A stretch of DNA of 64,000 bases from Gammaproteobacteria bacterium (GCA_021773355.1 JAJFKE010000009.1:95318-159317); one strand, 5' to 3'; counted from the stretch's first letter, positions 1-9,758 are shown. The notes: generated by a model from the sequence alone, not told the origin. Made by a program: numbers and translations.

Positions 1-514
1 AATAATGGGTTATGAGGCCTTCGTTAATAACGCCAGCAATGCGGGAGTCGATGGTGTGCTAATTGTCGATCTACCGCCAGCCGAGGCGGGTGAACTGCAT
101 GACCTGCTTCGAGAGAATGAGATTGATACTATATTTTTAGTCGCGCCAACGACTCGAGAAGAGCGGGTGGCTAGCATTACCGCCCATTGCTCCGGTTATC
201 TATACTACGTCTCTCTTAAGGGAGTTACTGGAGCGGCACTGACCGATTATGCTTCGGTTACTGACAATATCGCGAAGTTAAGAGAATTAACCAGCCTTCC
301 CATTGTAATTGGCTTTGGAATAAAAGATGCTGCGAGTGCGGCCACAATGGGGCGGCTAGCAGATGGGGTTATTATCGGCAGTGCCTTAGTGGAACAAATA
401 GCGCAATTGGGCGATCAAGAATTGCATGACGCGTCAGACCTAAAACGCACGACAGCGGTTATTGCTGCTGCCAGAGAAGCAATAGATAGAATAGAGCAAG
501 ACCTATGTTATTGA
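1..514 (+). CDS. trpA: Tryptophan synthase alpha chain, 5' part cut off by window edge
   Basis: This is the C-terminal two thirds of TrpA, the subunit that cleaves indole-3-glycerol phosphate to indole and glyceraldehyde 3-phosphate and feeds indole to TrpB. The frame is open to the left edge, so the start lies outside the window. Visible family landmarks are the MGY segment at the left edge, GVLIVDLPPAEA, the loop segment YYVSLKGVTGA and the phosphate-binding VIGFGI and GVIIGSALV strands of the TIM barrel. It ends 16 bp before accD, so the two are probably cotranscribed, as in other gammaproteobacteria where accD follows the trp genes. Confidence 0.95.
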   Translation, partial: IMGYEAFVNNASNAGVDGVLIVDLPPAEAGELHDLLRENEIDTIFLVAPTTREERVASITAHCSGYLYYVSLKGVTGAALTDYASVTDNIAKLRELTSLPIVIGFGIKDAASAATMGRLADGVIIGSALVEQIAQLGDQELHDASDLKRTTAVIAAAREAIDRIEQDLCY

Positions 515-530
515 AAAGTCGGATTAAATA

Positions 531-1400
531 ATGAGCTGGATAGATAAGATACTGCCTTCCATAGCAGCCGCCCCCAAGGACACGAAGAAGTCTGCCGTGC
601 CTGAGGGAACATGGAAGCAATGCCCGCGTTGCGATGCAATGTTGTACAAAAAATCTCTTAGCGATAACTATGATGTCTGCCCTAAGTGTGATCATCACCT
701 TCGAATAACCGCCCGTAGAAGGGTCGAATTGTTTCTGGATGCGTCTGATCAGCAGGAATTAAGCGTCGATATGGAGCCGGTTGATCTGTTGAAATTCAAG
801 GATCTGAAAAAGTACAAAGACAGATTGAGTGCGGCGCAAAAGGGCACTGGTGAAAAAGATGCACTGATCGTGATCAAGGGCAAGGTAAACGGCATCCCGG
901 TTATCGTTGCCGCTTTCGAATTTAGTTTTATCGGTGGTTCCATGGGAGCTGTCGTTGGAGAGAAATTTACCCAGGCAGTTAATACCTGTATTGCTGAAAG
1001 TTTACCCTTGGTGTGTTTCTCTACCAGCGGCGGGGCACGCATGCAGGAGGCCCTGATCTCACTAATGCAAATGGCGAAGACCTCGGCTGCACTGGAAAAA
1101 TTAAAACAGCATTCCCTGCCGTACATTTCGGTATTGGTCGATCCTGTTTACGGCGGCGTTTCGGCGTCTTTGGCGATGCTCGGTGATGTGAATATAGCAG
1201 AACCGAATGCGCTGGTTGGATTTACCGGACCGGACGTTATCCGTCAGACCGTACGCGTTAAACTGCCGGAAGGTTTTCAACGAAGTGAGTTTCTGTTGGA
1301 ACATGGTGCCATCGATATGATTGTGCATCGCAGTAACTTGCGCGATAAGATAGCTTCGATATTGGAAAAACTGTTGTATTCCCAACGTACCGCATCCTAA
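531..1400 (+). CDS. accD: Acetyl-CoA carboxylase, carboxyltransferase beta subunit
   Basis: AccD pairs with AccA to form the carboxyltransferase that moves carboxyl groups from biotin carrier protein to acetyl-CoA, giving malonyl-CoA for fatty acid synthesis. The 289-residue length is normal. A four-cysteine zinc ribbon is visible at C31, C34, C50 and C53, followed by the crotonase-like carboxyltransferase fold with the SGGARMQEA and GGVSAS glycine-rich oxyanion segments. The start is ATG, 16 bp after the trpA stop. Downstream, folC normally follows closely; here a 245-bp inserted element lies between them. Confidence 0.97.
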   Translation: MSWIDKILPSIAAAPKDTKKSAVPEGTWKQCPRCDAMLYKKSLSDNYDVCPKCDHHLRITARRRVELFLDASDQQELSVDMEPVDLLKFKDLKKYKDRLSAAQKGTGEKDALIVIKGKVNGIPVIVAAFEFSFIGGSMGAVVGEKFTQAVNTCIAESLPLVCFSTSGGARMQEALISLMQMAKTSAALEKLKQHSLPYISVLVDPVYGGVSASLAMLGDVNIAEPNALVGFTGPDVIRQTVRVKLPEGFQRSEFLLEHGAIDMIVHRSNLRDKIASILEKLLYSQRTAS

Positions 1401-1439
1401 CTCAATCGAGCTTGATCAATGCCGGCTATAGGAAGTTCT

Positions 1440-1684
1440 CTAGGGAGCCTCTGAACAGGTCTATGGCCATTCTGCGGGGTCTGGTGCGCGCTGAAGCAAG
1501 GCGTCGTGCGCATCAAGCGCGACAACGCCGCAGTACGGAGCCTGCTTAGGCCCCGCCGGTCGGGAGTTTACACCGAGTGCGCTCTTTGCGTTGCACTTTC
1601 TTGACAGGCCCGAGGAAAGTACGTCTTGATAGCAGAATTGGCTGTAGGCCAGAGAGGTCATAGACTTGTTCAGAGGCTCCCTAG
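1440..1684. mobile_element. MITE-like non-coding element inserted in the 5' end of folC
   Basis: The element is 245 bp including both flanking CTAG copies. Its ends are inverted repeats of 26 bp (1440-1465 and 1659-1684) that differ at one position and begin CTAGGGAGCCTCTGAAC. It carries no transposase. CTAG appears once at each end and behaves as a 4-bp target duplication: joining the flanks with one CTAG gives a continuous in-frame folC start from ATG at 1419. The right part carries GAGAGG at 1652-1657, a TTG at 1666 now used by folC, and a perfect TTGACA at 1601-1606 with only a weak -10 (CTTGAT) after it. YTAR-type 4-bp targets are typical of the IS5 group, so an IS5-type transposase may have moved it; that assignment is inference. 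Confidence 0.85.
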
Positions 1685-2967
1685 ATTCCTGGTTGCAGTA
1701 TATTGCTACGGTGCATCCGCGTGAAATCGAATTAGGTCTTGATCGGAGCCGGACCGTAGCCCGGCGACTGAACATTATTAAACCCGCACCCCTGGTTGTA
1801 ACCGTTGCTGGTACCAATGGCAAAGGCTCCTGCATAGCGACCCTGGAAGCTATCTTGCAAGCATCAGGAATAAGAACGGCGGCCTATACTTCTCCCCATA
1901 TTCATCGTTTCAATGAGCGTATACGTATCGATGAAATCTGTGTTGACGACCAATCGATCATACAGGCCTTCGAAGAAATCGATGCTGTACGACAAGACGA
2001 ATCCCTAAGTTATTTCGAATTTGCCACGCTGGCGGCATTGTTATTGTTTAAAAAGGCTGCCGTTGATATCGCCTTATTGGAAGTAGGCCTGGGTGGTCGT
2101 CTGGATGCGGTAAATATAGTAGACGCCGATGTTACCGTAATCACTAGTATCGGTATTGATCACAGGGAATGGCTGGGCGACGACATCGAAACGATCGCAG
2201 CAGAGAAAGCTGGGATAATGCGCCCGCGGACAGCGCTGGTGTTCGGTGGTACAGAGCTGCCGAGAGCGATCGATGAACAGGCTGAAAGCTTTAAGTCTCC
2301 ACTGTTTGTACAGGGGCGTGAATTTGGCTACTCCGAAGAACCATCGGCATCTACATGGAACTGGCGTGGTTTAGATGCTAGCGGACAGCAGGTTGTGTTG
2401 TCCGATTTGCCCATGCCAGGACTAGCGCTGGCTAATGTGGCTGCGGCCTTGCAAGCGGTTCAACTGCTGCCTCTTTCCCTGAATTCGTTGCTCTTCGAGC
2501 AGGTGCTGTCTCGCTTGCAGCTAGCCGGACGCTTTGAGCGTCGCAGGGATATATCCAGTGGCAGGACTGTAATCTTCGATGTTGCACATAATCCTGACGC
2601 AATGCAGCTTCTCGCTAGCAATATAGGCCGGTTTAGGGCGCAGGGGACTGGCTTTCGACGGCTTATTGCAGTACTGGCGTTGATGGCAGATAAAGATGTA
2701 GTAGGAATGCTCACAGCCTTAGAATCCTGCGTGGACATCTGGTATATTGCGCAGGTCGATCAGGCCCGTGGTATGGCTGTAGATAAAGTGGCACAAACCA
2801 TGAAAATCGTGGGCAATACTGTTGAGCAGCCACGTTATCTGCAATTTGATAGCGTCGAATCGGCGTATATGGCTGCATGTTCTCAAGCGGATCAGCAGGA
2901 TATGATTCTGGTTACCGGTTCTTTTTTCACTGTGGCAGCTGTTCATGGCCACAGTGAACAGGCTTGA
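1666..2967 (+). CDS. folC: Bifunctional folylpolyglutamate / dihydrofolate synthase
   Basis: FolC adds glutamate to dihydropteroate and to folates in an ATP-dependent reaction of the Mur ligase type. The P-loop VAGTNGKGSC is near residue 47, the segment EVGLGGRLDAVN follows near residue 140, and FDVAHNP marks the start of the C-terminal domain; 433 residues is a normal length. The first seven codons, the TTG start and the Shine-Dalgarno GAGAGG (1652-1657, 8 nt upstream) all lie inside the inserted element 1440-1684. The older start was probably ATG 1419, whose frame now hits a TGA inside the element. The protein is therefore intact but has a replaced N-terminus (MFRGS instead of MPAIGS before LDSWLQ). 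Whether expression changed cannot be read from the sequence. Confidence 0.95.
   Translation: MFRGSLDSWLQYIATVHPREIELGLDRSRTVARRLNIIKPAPLVVTVAGTNGKGSCIATLEAILQASGIRTAAYTSPHIHRFNERIRIDEICVDDQSIIQAFEEIDAVRQDESLSYFEFATLAALLLFKKAAVDIALLEVGLGGRLDAVNIVDADVTVITSIGIDHREWLGDDIETIAAEKAGIMRPRTALVFGGTELPRAIDEQAESFKSPLFVQGREFGYSEEPSASTWNWRGLDASGQQVVLSDLPMPGLALANVAAALQAVQLLPLSLNSLLFEQVLSRLQLAGRFERRRDISSGRTVIFDVAHNPDAMQLLASNIGRFRAQGTGFRRLIAVLALMADKDVVGMLTALESCVDIWYIAQVDQARGMAVDKVAQTMKIVGNTVEQPRYLQFDSVESAYMAACSQADQQDMILVTGSFFTVAAVHGHSEQA
2926..2958. other. Strong hairpin at the 3' end of folC
   Basis: An 11-bp perfect stem (2926-2936 pairing with 2948-2958) with an 11-nt loop lies within the last codons of folC, nine bases before its stop codon. 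There is no U tract after it on the plus strand, so it is not a classic intrinsic terminator. It could act as an RNA-stability element between folC and dedD. Function is not shown. Confidence 0.4.
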
Positions 2968-3005
2968 AGCATTAGCAATCTTATAAAATTTGGGGTGTTT
3001 AGGGA

Positions 3006-3605
3006 TTGAATCAGGGCGCTAAACAGAGAATCGTAGGTACCGTTGTGCTACTCGCTTTGGCTCTAATCTTTTTGCCGATTATTTTTGATGGAAATGGCAG
3101 CTATCAGGCGCCTGTTAGTAGTCGGATTCCTGAGGCCCCAGTGATTTCCATCCTTCCCGAGCCGCTGCAATCGCGACCGGTAATAGTTGGCGATATTGAA
3201 CCGAACCCAACTACATCGGCTACAAACTCAAGGTCGGATATCACAGACACCGCAACTGTTGAAGTGCCGGTTGCAGAACTTACAGACATTGTAGAAGTAA
3301 CCGAATCTGAACCTGTATTCAGCCGCGAGGTTCCGCAACTCACGAACTCGGGTCTTCCCCAGGCTTGGAGTGTTCGTCTCGGTTCGTTCTCGGATGCAGA
3401 CAATGCCGACAAGCTGATACTGAGACTTCAGGCTGCTGGCTATAAAGCATACACACGTAGCATAGAGAGCGAGCAGGGTTCGCTGACAGGCGTGTTTGTT
3501 GGGCCTTGGCTGGATCGTGCTCAGGTGAATGAATACCAGCAAAAATTACAACAGGAATTTAATCTGGCTGGCCTAGTTGTGCGCTATGAACTCGACAAGT
3601 TATAG
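3006..3605 (+). CDS. dedD: DedD-like SPOR-domain cell division protein
   Basis: This is an inner-membrane protein with a short cytoplasmic N-terminus, one membrane segment at about residues 8-27, a Pro/Thr/Glu-rich periplasmic linker and a C-terminal SPOR domain from about residue 119 (AWSVRLGSF through the end). SPOR domains bind denuded glycan strands at the septum, so a role at the division site is expected. Its size (199 residues) and its place between folC and cvpA match DedD. The start is TTG with GGGG about 10 nt upstream (2992-2995). No other in-frame start would keep the whole membrane anchor. Confidence 0.85.
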   Translation: MNQGAKQRIVGTVVLLALALIFLPIIFDGNGSYQAPVSSRIPEAPVISILPEPLQSRPVIVGDIEPNPTTSATNSRSDITDTATVEVPVAELTDIVEVTESEPVFSREVPQLTNSGLPQAWSVRLGSFSDADNADKLILRLQAAGYKAYTRSIESEQGSLTGVFVGPWLDRAQVNEYQQKLQQEFNLAGLVVRYELDKL

Positions 3606-3620
3606 CGGCATTTTCAACAG

Positions 3621-4112
3621 ATGGCATTTAACCAGGTAGACATAGTAATTCTGATCATAACGGTGCTGTCATCCCTATTTGGGTTGTGGCGAGGGCTGAT
3701 CAAGGAAGTTTTATCATTGTTGACGTGGATCGCAGCATTGCTGGTGTCCAGAGTGTACAGTGAGCCCCTGGCAGAATTGATGTTGGGCATGATTGAGAAC
3801 GATGGCATCCGCTATGTTACGGCGTTCGCTTTGCTGTTTGTGGTGGTGATGATGTTGGGAACGTTTCTAAATTTCCTGATGTCGAAGTTGCTGACATTTA
3901 CTGGTTTGAAATTAGCAGATCGTTTGTTAGGTGCAGCGTTTGGAGTGGCACGGGGCGTGATCATCGTTCTGGTTATATTGTTTATCACCAGCATGTTCGT
4001 GTCAGAAACAGAATTGTGGCAGCAGTCGCAGTTAATCCCTTATGGGATGACCTTGATTGAGAGGTCGCAGATTTTTATCGGAGATATTAGTAGCGTCAGT
4101 CCGACGCAGTAA
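3621..4112 (+). CDS. cvpA: CvpA family membrane protein
   Basis: This is a 163-residue protein with four hydrophobic segments (about 5-25, 28-45, 63-85 and 102-125), the usual CvpA topology. The family is needed for colicin V export in E. coli and for envelope resistance traits in other species; the molecular activity is unsettled. Position just before purF is conserved. It starts 15 bp after dedD and ends 25 bp before the purF start, so the three genes are likely one transcript. Confidence 0.9.
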   Translation: MAFNQVDIVILIITVLSSLFGLWRGLIKEVLSLLTWIAALLVSRVYSEPLAELMLGMIENDGIRYVTAFALLFVVVMMLGTFLNFLMSKLLTFTGLKLADRLLGAAFGVARGVIIVLVILFITSMFVSETELWQQSQLIPYGMTLIERSQIFIGDISSVSPTQ

Positions 4113-4137
4113 TACTTACTTAGTCGCGGAGCATCAT

Positions 4138-5637
4138 ATGTGTGGATTGGTTGGTGTAGTTGCAAGCAAAGATGTCGGTGTTTGTCTATATGACACATTA
4201 ACAGTGTTGCAGCACCGCGGTCAGGATGCGGCAGGCATAATGACCAGTGACAATGGCAAACTAAATCTGCGCAAGGACAATGGCCTAGTAAAGGATGTTT
4301 TCCGCACCCGGCATATGCGCCGACTGACCGGCCAAATGGGTATTGGCCATGTTCGTTATCCAACGGCGGGAAGCTCAAGTCCGGCGCTCGCACAACCCTT
4401 TTATGTAAATTCCCCCTACGGCTTAAGCCTTGCACACAATGGTAATCTCACCAACAGCAAAGAACTCAGCCGTGATTTGTTTAAGGAAGACTTGCGCCAT
4501 ATTAATACGGACTCCGATTCCGAAGTCCTGTTAAATGTGTTTGCCCATGAGTTACAGCGCCGCAATAAGATGAAGCCTCTTCCGGCGGATGTGTTTGCCG
4601 CAGTCGCCGGTGTACACAATCGCTGCCGTGGTGGCTTCGCAGCTATCGTTATGCTTTCCGGTTATGGGATCGTAGGTTTTAGAGACCGCAATGGTATTCG
4701 GCCACTGGTCTTCGGCAGTAGAAAAACCGATCAGGGCACAGAGTATATGATCGCTTCCGAGAGCGTGGCTTTAGACTCTCAGGGCTTTACTATTGAGCGA
4801 GATGTTGCGCCTGGTGAAGCTGTCTATGTAGACGTTAACGGCAATCTTCATACCGAAATTTGCACCGAGCAGGGAGAACATGCCCCTTGTATTTTTGAGC
4901 ATGTTTACTTTGCCCGCCCGGATTCTTTGATGGATGGAATTTCCGTCTATAAAGCTCGATTGCGTATGGGGGAGAGGCTGGCGGACAAGATTGAAAGAAT
5001 TAGACCCGCGCACGATATCGACGTGATCATCCCGATACCTGATACCAGCCGACCATCTGCGCTAGAGTTGGCCAACCGATTGGGGCTGAAGTTTCGCGAG
5101 GGCTTTGTTAAGAATCGTTACATTGGTCGTACATTTATCATGCCTGGCCAGAGTCAACGTAAGAAAAGTGTTAGACAAAAGTTGAATGCTATCGATCTTG
5201 AGTTCAAAGGGAAAAATGTCTTATTAGTTGATGATTCCATAGTCAGGGGTACAACCTGCAAACAAATCATTCAAATGGCTAGAGACGCAGGTGCGGCAAA
5301 GGTCTATTTTGCTTCGGCAGCTCCAGCAATTCGTTATCCCAATGTGTATGGCATCGATATGCCAGCAGCATCAGAGCTGATTGCCTCTGGCAAAACAGAG
5401 AAGGAGATCGAGGAGGCTATAGGTGCGGACTGGCTCATCTATCAGGATCTCGATGATTTAATCTCAACCGCATCAGAAGGTAATCCAAGTATTACTCGAT
5501 TCGAATGTTCAGTATTCAACGGCGAATACGTGACTGGAGATGTTGACGAGGTATATTTAAAGCGTTTGGAAAACCTGCGCAGCGAGTCCGCTAAAAAGGC
5601 CAGCAAAAAAAGCGCACACGCCAAACAAGGTAGTTAA
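4138..5637 (+). CDS. purF: Amidophosphoribosyltransferase
   Basis: PurF catalyses the first committed step of purine synthesis: PRPP plus glutamine gives phosphoribosylamine. The ATG at 4138 is chosen over an upstream in-frame start at 4057 because it puts the catalytic cysteine at position 2 (MCGLVGVV), where it becomes N-terminal after Met removal, and because GGAG lies 6 nt upstream. The 499-residue product has the Ntn-hydrolase glutaminase half ([24 protein letters not shown]) and the PRTase half with [13 protein letters not shown]. The alternative longer start would overlap cvpA and bury the catalytic cysteine. Confidence 0.97.
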   Translation: MCGLVGVVASKDVGVCLYDTLTVLQHRGQDAAGIMTSDNGKLNLRKDNGLVKDVFRTRHMRRLTGQMGIGHVRYPTAGSSSPALAQPFYVNSPYGLSLAHNGNLTNSKELSRDLFKEDLRHINTDSDSEVLLNVFAHELQRRNKMKPLPADVFAAVAGVHNRCRGGFAAIVMLSGYGIVGFRDRNGIRPLVFGSRKTDQGTEYMIASESVALDSQGFTIERDVAPGEAVYVDVNGNLHTEICTEQGEHAPCIFEHVYFARPDSLMDGISVYKARLRMGERLADKIERIRPAHDIDVIIPIPDTSRPSALELANRLGLKFREGFVKNRYIGRTFIMPGQSQRKKSVRQKLNAIDLEFKGKNVLLVDDSIVRGTTCKQIIQMARDAGAAKVYFASAAPAIRYPNVYGIDMPAASELIASGKTEKEIEEAIGADWLIYQDLDDLISTASEGNPSITRFECSVFNGEYVTGDVDEVYLKRLENLRSESAKKASKKSAHAKQGS

Positions 5638-5685
5638 TTCTTATAGTTTCACGAAGACGCGCAGATTTAGAGAAGTAGGTGGTTA

Positions 5686-6666
5686 ATGTTCTCAATCAAT
5701 ATTGATAAGCAAGCTGAAAACCAGGTAAATTTGGTGGACAACAAATTGTCTCAGCAAGTTCAAGCTACGGTCAATGAAGTGGGAAAGGCGTTGCTGGGAA
5801 AGGATCATCAGATCCGATTGGCGCTGTGCTGTTTGTTTTCCGGTGGTCACCTGCTTATTGAAGATTTGCCGGGCATGGGGAAAACCACGCTTTCTTATGC
5901 GCTGGCCAAGGCCCTGGGTCTCAGCTTCAACAGAATACAAGGCACCAGTGATTTGCTGCCAGCAGATATACTCGGCATTTCAATATTCGATCAAACTAGC
6001 AGTCAGTTTTCCTTTCATCCGGGCCCAATATTTAGCCAGTTAGTATTGGCGGATGAAATAAACCGAACTACACCGAAGACGCAGAGTGCCTTGCTTGAGG
6101 CGATGGAAGAAAGGCAGGTGACTATAGAGGGCGAGACGCGAAAGCTGCCGGAACCGTTTTTTGTGATAGCGACACAAAACCCGGTAACTCTTGCCGGCAC
6201 TTATCCGCTACCTGAATCCCAGCTAGACCGATTTCTGATGCGCTTGCGTTTAGGCTATCCAGATCACCGCGCCGAGCGTGAGTTACTGGAAATGAACACA
6301 GAGCGTGATAAGGTTGAATCCATACGGCAATGTCTGTCATTACAAGATGTCATTCAGTTTCGGCGCCAATCGGCTGAGGTGAATGCCAGCGATTCTTTAT
6401 TGGATTATGTTCAGCGTTTGATCGCTTTTACCAGGGGCAAGGACGAGTTTCATTTTGGCCTTTCCCCGCGCGGTAGTTTGTCGATTATGAGGGCATCGAA
6501 AACTTGGGCGTTGATGTGTGGGCGCAAGCATGTGGTGCCGGAGGATGTTCAAGCTATCCTGCCCGCCGTGGTTGAGCATAGGCTGCGAGCGACTACGGAT
6601 GACAATGGGCACAGTGGTGCATCACTTGTGCAGCGCCTGTTGAACGAAGTAGACACAATCGAATAG
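5686..6666 (+). CDS. MoxR-family AAA+ ATPase (first copy)
   Basis: MoxR ATPases act as chaperones for the maturation of protein complexes and are usually encoded next to DUF58 and VWA proteins. Walker A is GMGKTT at residues 63-68; Walker B is LVLADEINRT; sensor-1 is FFVIATQNPV, followed by the ESQLDRFLMR arginine-finger region. Length (326) is normal. It heads a three-gene set with DUF58 (63 bp downstream) and TgpA. A second, diverged MoxR gene lies at 16345-17304 on the other strand. Confidence 0.93.
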   Translation: MFSINIDKQAENQVNLVDNKLSQQVQATVNEVGKALLGKDHQIRLALCCLFSGGHLLIEDLPGMGKTTLSYALAKALGLSFNRIQGTSDLLPADILGISIFDQTSSQFSFHPGPIFSQLVLADEINRTTPKTQSALLEAMEERQVTIEGETRKLPEPFFVIATQNPVTLAGTYPLPESQLDRFLMRLRLGYPDHRAERELLEMNTERDKVESIRQCLSLQDVIQFRRQSAEVNASDSLLDYVQRLIAFTRGKDEFHFGLSPRGSLSIMRASKTWALMCGRKHVVPEDVQAILPAVVEHRLRATTDDNGHSGASLVQRLLNEVDTIE

Positions 6667-6668
6667 AA

Positions 6669-6681
6669 CTAGGGTCCCTAG
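6669..6681. repeat. CTAGGGTCCCTAG palindrome, possible element footprint
   Basis: A 13-bp palindrome with a single central T lies between the moxR and DUF58 genes. It looks like the two outer ends of the CTAG-bounded elements (CTAGGGA and TCCCTAG) joined directly, as might remain after excision. A chance palindrome or a hairpin site is equally possible. Confidence 0.3.
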
Positions 6682-6729
6682 CTATCCGTCAAATACTTCG
6701 CTTTGCACTTGGATATCTGAGTAACAGTC

Positions 6730-7695
6730 ATGGCATTCAGTCTACCAGCAGCATTCAGCAAGAACTATCAGCGTTGGATAGCCAAGAATATCCCGCCGCG
6801 TGACCAGATCACCCTGAACAGAAAGAATATTTTTATAGTGCCCACCAGGAATGGGCTACTCTTTGTTTTTTGTTCCGGTTTGGTTTTTATCGCAGCAATC
6901 AATTACGCCGTTAGTTTAGCCTTTGCTCTGGCATTTTTGATGGTTAGTATTTTTATTCTTTCCATTCTTCATAGCTTCAATAATCTTAATCAACTTACCC
7001 TGTCAAGCCGACCGGCTCAGGATGTGTTTTGTGGTGAGCAAGCCTGCTTTCGAGTATTACTGTCGCGTTCACCGAAACGCCGCCATGAATCTTTAGAATT
7101 GAGCTTCCCGGGTTCGGCTACCAGCTATACAGACCTCTCCGAACTGGACTTGGACGAGGTTGAGATCTTCACGGTTGCCGATAAGCGTGGCGAATTTAAG
7201 GCGCCAAGAATTAGAGTGCTAACACGTTTTCCGCTGGGTTTGTGTCGTGCCTGGTCGCTTATCGACCTCAATTTGCATTGTCTGGTTTATCCTCCCCCGA
7301 TAGCGTTTGCCATGGATCAATTTGAATCAGGTGCCAGCGGCAGTGATGATTCTGCAATTAACCGAGAAGGTAGTGAAGATTTTTATGGTCTTAGAGATTA
7401 CGTACCAGGGGATTCCCTGCGACAGGTTGCCTGGAAAAATGTTGCCAGAGGACAGGGAATGCAGCTAAAGCAATTTGTCGACTATGTAGACAACAAGATC
7501 TGGCTGGACTGGGATATGTTCTACGGATTTAGTATTGAGGAGCGTTTGTCCAGGCTCTGCTATTGTGTGCTGAAATTGTCTAAAACAGGCAATACTTTTG
7601 GTATGCGAATTCCCGGCAGTGAATTTACTCCAGGGTGCGGGGCTGAGCATCGGCAAAAACTACTGAAAGCATTAGCACTATTTGGAAGCGACTAA
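6730..7695 (+). CDS. DUF58 domain protein (first copy)
   Basis: This 321-residue protein has two adjacent membrane segments near residues 40-80 and then a soluble part with the DUF58 core around residues 215-250 (EDFYGLRDYVPGDSLRQVAW). DUF58 proteins resemble VWA domains and occur with MoxR ATPases; their biochemical role is not known. Its stop overlaps the start of the next gene in TAATG, so translation is coupled. It differs from the second DUF58 protein (15344-16324), which lacks the N-terminal membrane pair. Confidence 0.9.
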   Translation: MAFSLPAAFSKNYQRWIAKNIPPRDQITLNRKNIFIVPTRNGLLFVFCSGLVFIAAINYAVSLAFALAFLMVSIFILSILHSFNNLNQLTLSSRPAQDVFCGEQACFRVLLSRSPKRRHESLELSFPGSATSYTDLSELDLDEVEIFTVADKRGEFKAPRIRVLTRFPLGLCRAWSLIDLNLHCLVYPPPIAFAMDQFESGASGSDDSAINREGSEDFYGLRDYVPGDSLRQVAWKNVARGQGMQLKQFVDYVDNKIWLDWDMFYGFSIEERLSRLCYCVLKLSKTGNTFGMRIPGSEFTPGCGAEHRQKLLKALALFGSD

Positions 7696-9758
7696 TGGAA
7701 TTGGCTTATCAAATACCACGGCCGGCACTAATCTGGATATTGGCAGCAGTAGTATTGGTGTTATTGCCTCAGAGCGTTCGCATGCCATTTTGGATAAGTG
7801 GTATCGCCTTGCTTTGTGTATGCTGGAGAGTGCTTATATTTAGTGGAAGACTGAAATATCCCAGTCGGATGATACGTGTTTTCATCGTGCTAATTACTTT
7901 GTTTGTTTCTCTTTCCCAGATTCGTAGCATCGGTATTGGCTTGGATTCTGCGGCGAGTTTGTTAGCCTTGGGTTTTGTATTCAAACTCATTGAAATGCGG
8001 GAAAAGCGTGACATTTACGTGGTGATATCCCTATGCTTCATCATGTCCATGGTTGCATTTCTGTATTCCCAGAGCGTGCTTAGCACTATATATATAGCGC
8101 TGGTGATAGCGGTTACCACCGCTGCAATGATTGCCTTAAATCGCAGCACATTGGTTACGGATAACGCGGGCACCGCCAGGCTCGCCATGAAAATCACATT
8201 TCAGGCTTTGCCCCTGACAGTTGTGCTGTTTGTCATGTTTCCGCGCATTGCTCCGCTTTGGTCAGTTCCCATGCAGACCGGGGTGAACTCAACCGGTGTG
8301 ACCGATGAGATGTCTGCGGGAGATATTAGTCAACTCGGTCGTTCTACCGCCTTGGCTTTTCGAGTGCAATTTGAAAATGGACCTGTGCTTGCCCATGAGT
8401 TCCTCTATTGGCGAGGCTTGGTGCTTGACAACTTCGATGGAGAAACCTGGCGTCGAACTCGTTCTTCTTCCTCCTATTCAGCTGCCTCTGCCTTAGCCGA
8501 TTTCCGCATGGATCGGGAAGACAGAGTTAGAACTACTGGCAATCCGATAAACTATAATGTCATTCTTGAGCCAACCCAGCAGCGCTGGATCTATGGTCTG
8601 CATCTGGCAGAGCCGGATGATGCCGATCTTTTTCGAAGTCGCAATTTCGAACTGTTTAATAATGGAATTATTACCCAGCGATTAAGCTATGACCTGCGTT
8701 CCTATAGACAAAATCAAACCGACTTGCTGCTGCTCGATAGGATGCGAGCAAGAAGCCTGAGGTTGCCGGAACAGGGCAATGAGAGAAGTTGGCAGTTCGC
8801 ACGAGACTTGCGTGCCAGCGTTTCCACGGATAGGGATTTCGTGTTCGCGGTATTAGGGCATTTCCAGCAGAATGAATATTTCTATACCCTAAATCCTCCT
8901 CTATTGGGTGAGAATAGAGTGGACGAGTTTTTGTTTGATTCTCTGGCTGGTTTCTGTGAGCACTATGCCAGCTCCTTTACCTTTCTTATGCGTGCTGCTG
9001 GCATCCCGGCTCGTGTCGTGGTCGGTTATCAGGGCGCTGAATACAATCCTTATGAAAACTATATGATGGTGTATCAGTACAACGCCCATGCATGGGCCGA
9101 GGTCTGGCTGGAAGGTGAAGGCTGGGTGCGCTTCGATCCAACAGCCGCAGTCTCGCCCGAGAGAATTGAACTGGGTGTAGAGGAAGCGTTGCGTGATGAT
9201 CCTGCGTTTATGGAAGACGGGCTGTTTTCAGCTGCACGACTCGGTGGAATTGATTGGTTGAATTCCATAAGGCTGCGCCTGGATGCGATTGAATATGAGT
9301 GGAATCGCCGTGTCGTGAATTACGACAAAGACCTACAATTTGACCTTTTTGAAAGGCTGTTTGGAGAGGTTACTGAGCGCAAGGTACTAATATTGATGGG
9401 TAGCTTGGCGGCAATAGTAATCTTTGCCGTGGGACTCACGGTAATTAATCTGGAGCCGAGAATTCGACGCAGCCCAGTTAATCGATTCTATCTTGGAGTC
9501 TGCAAAGAATTAGCGAAAATAAATTTGGCGCGGCGGCAGGGGGAAGGTCCGATAGCCTTTAGCAATCGAGTATGCGCGGCACGCCCGGACTTGGCCGAAG
9601 CGATGACTGAGCTTACCGATCTGTATATAAAATTGAATTACCTGGAGAAGTCCGTTAACGAAGTCCAGCAAAAAACAGAGTTGAAGGCCTTGAATAAGGC
9701 ATTTTCACGCTTGAAGTCGAAAATTCCAGCTTTGGCCAGGCTGCGCCAATTGGGATAG
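7695..9758 (+). CDS. tgpA: TgpA-type membrane transglutaminase-like protein
   Basis: This is a 687-residue protein with an N-terminal bundle of about six membrane segments (residues 10-185, DUF3488 type), a periplasmic transglutaminase-like core and one C-terminal membrane helix near residues 560-580 followed by a DUF4129-like tail. The catalytic triad is visible: C421 (GFCEHYASSF), H465 (NAHAWAEVW) and D481 (VRFDPTA). TgpA of Pseudomonas aeruginosa has the same layout, sits beside MoxR and DUF58 genes, and is reported as essential there. Substrate is unknown. The start ATG overlaps the DUF58 stop. Confidence 0.9.
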   Translation: MELAYQIPRPALIWILAAVVLVLLPQSVRMPFWISGIALLCVCWRVLIFSGRLKYPSRMIRVFIVLITLFVSLSQIRSIGIGLDSAASLLALGFVFKLIEMREKRDIYVVISLCFIMSMVAFLYSQSVLSTIYIALVIAVTTAAMIALNRSTLVTDNAGTARLAMKITFQALPLTVVLFVMFPRIAPLWSVPMQTGVNSTGVTDEMSAGDISQLGRSTALAFRVQFENGPVLAHEFLYWRGLVLDNFDGETWRRTRSSSSYSAASALADFRMDREDRVRTTGNPINYNVILEPTQQRWIYGLHLAEPDDADLFRSRNFELFNNGIITQRLSYDLRSYRQNQTDLLLLDRMRARSLRLPEQGNERSWQFARDLRASVSTDRDFVFAVLGHFQQNEYFYTLNPPLLGENRVDEFLFDSLAGFCEHYASSFTFLMRAAGIPARVVVGYQGAEYNPYENYMMVYQYNAHAWAEVWLEGEGWVRFDPTAAVSPERIELGVEEALRDDPAFMEDGLFSAARLGGIDWLNSIRLRLDAIEYEWNRRVVNYDKDLQFDLFERLFGEVTERKVLILMGSLAAIVIFAVGLTVINLEPRIRRSPVNRFYLGVCKELAKINLARRQGEGPIAFSNRVCAARPDLAEAMTELTDLYIKLNYLEKSVNEVQQKTELKALNKAFSRLKSKIPALARLRQLG

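Noticed and set aside
4057..4137. Upstream extension of purF
   Set aside because: Would add 27 residues in front of the catalytic cysteine and overlap cvpA; the start at 4138 is well supported.
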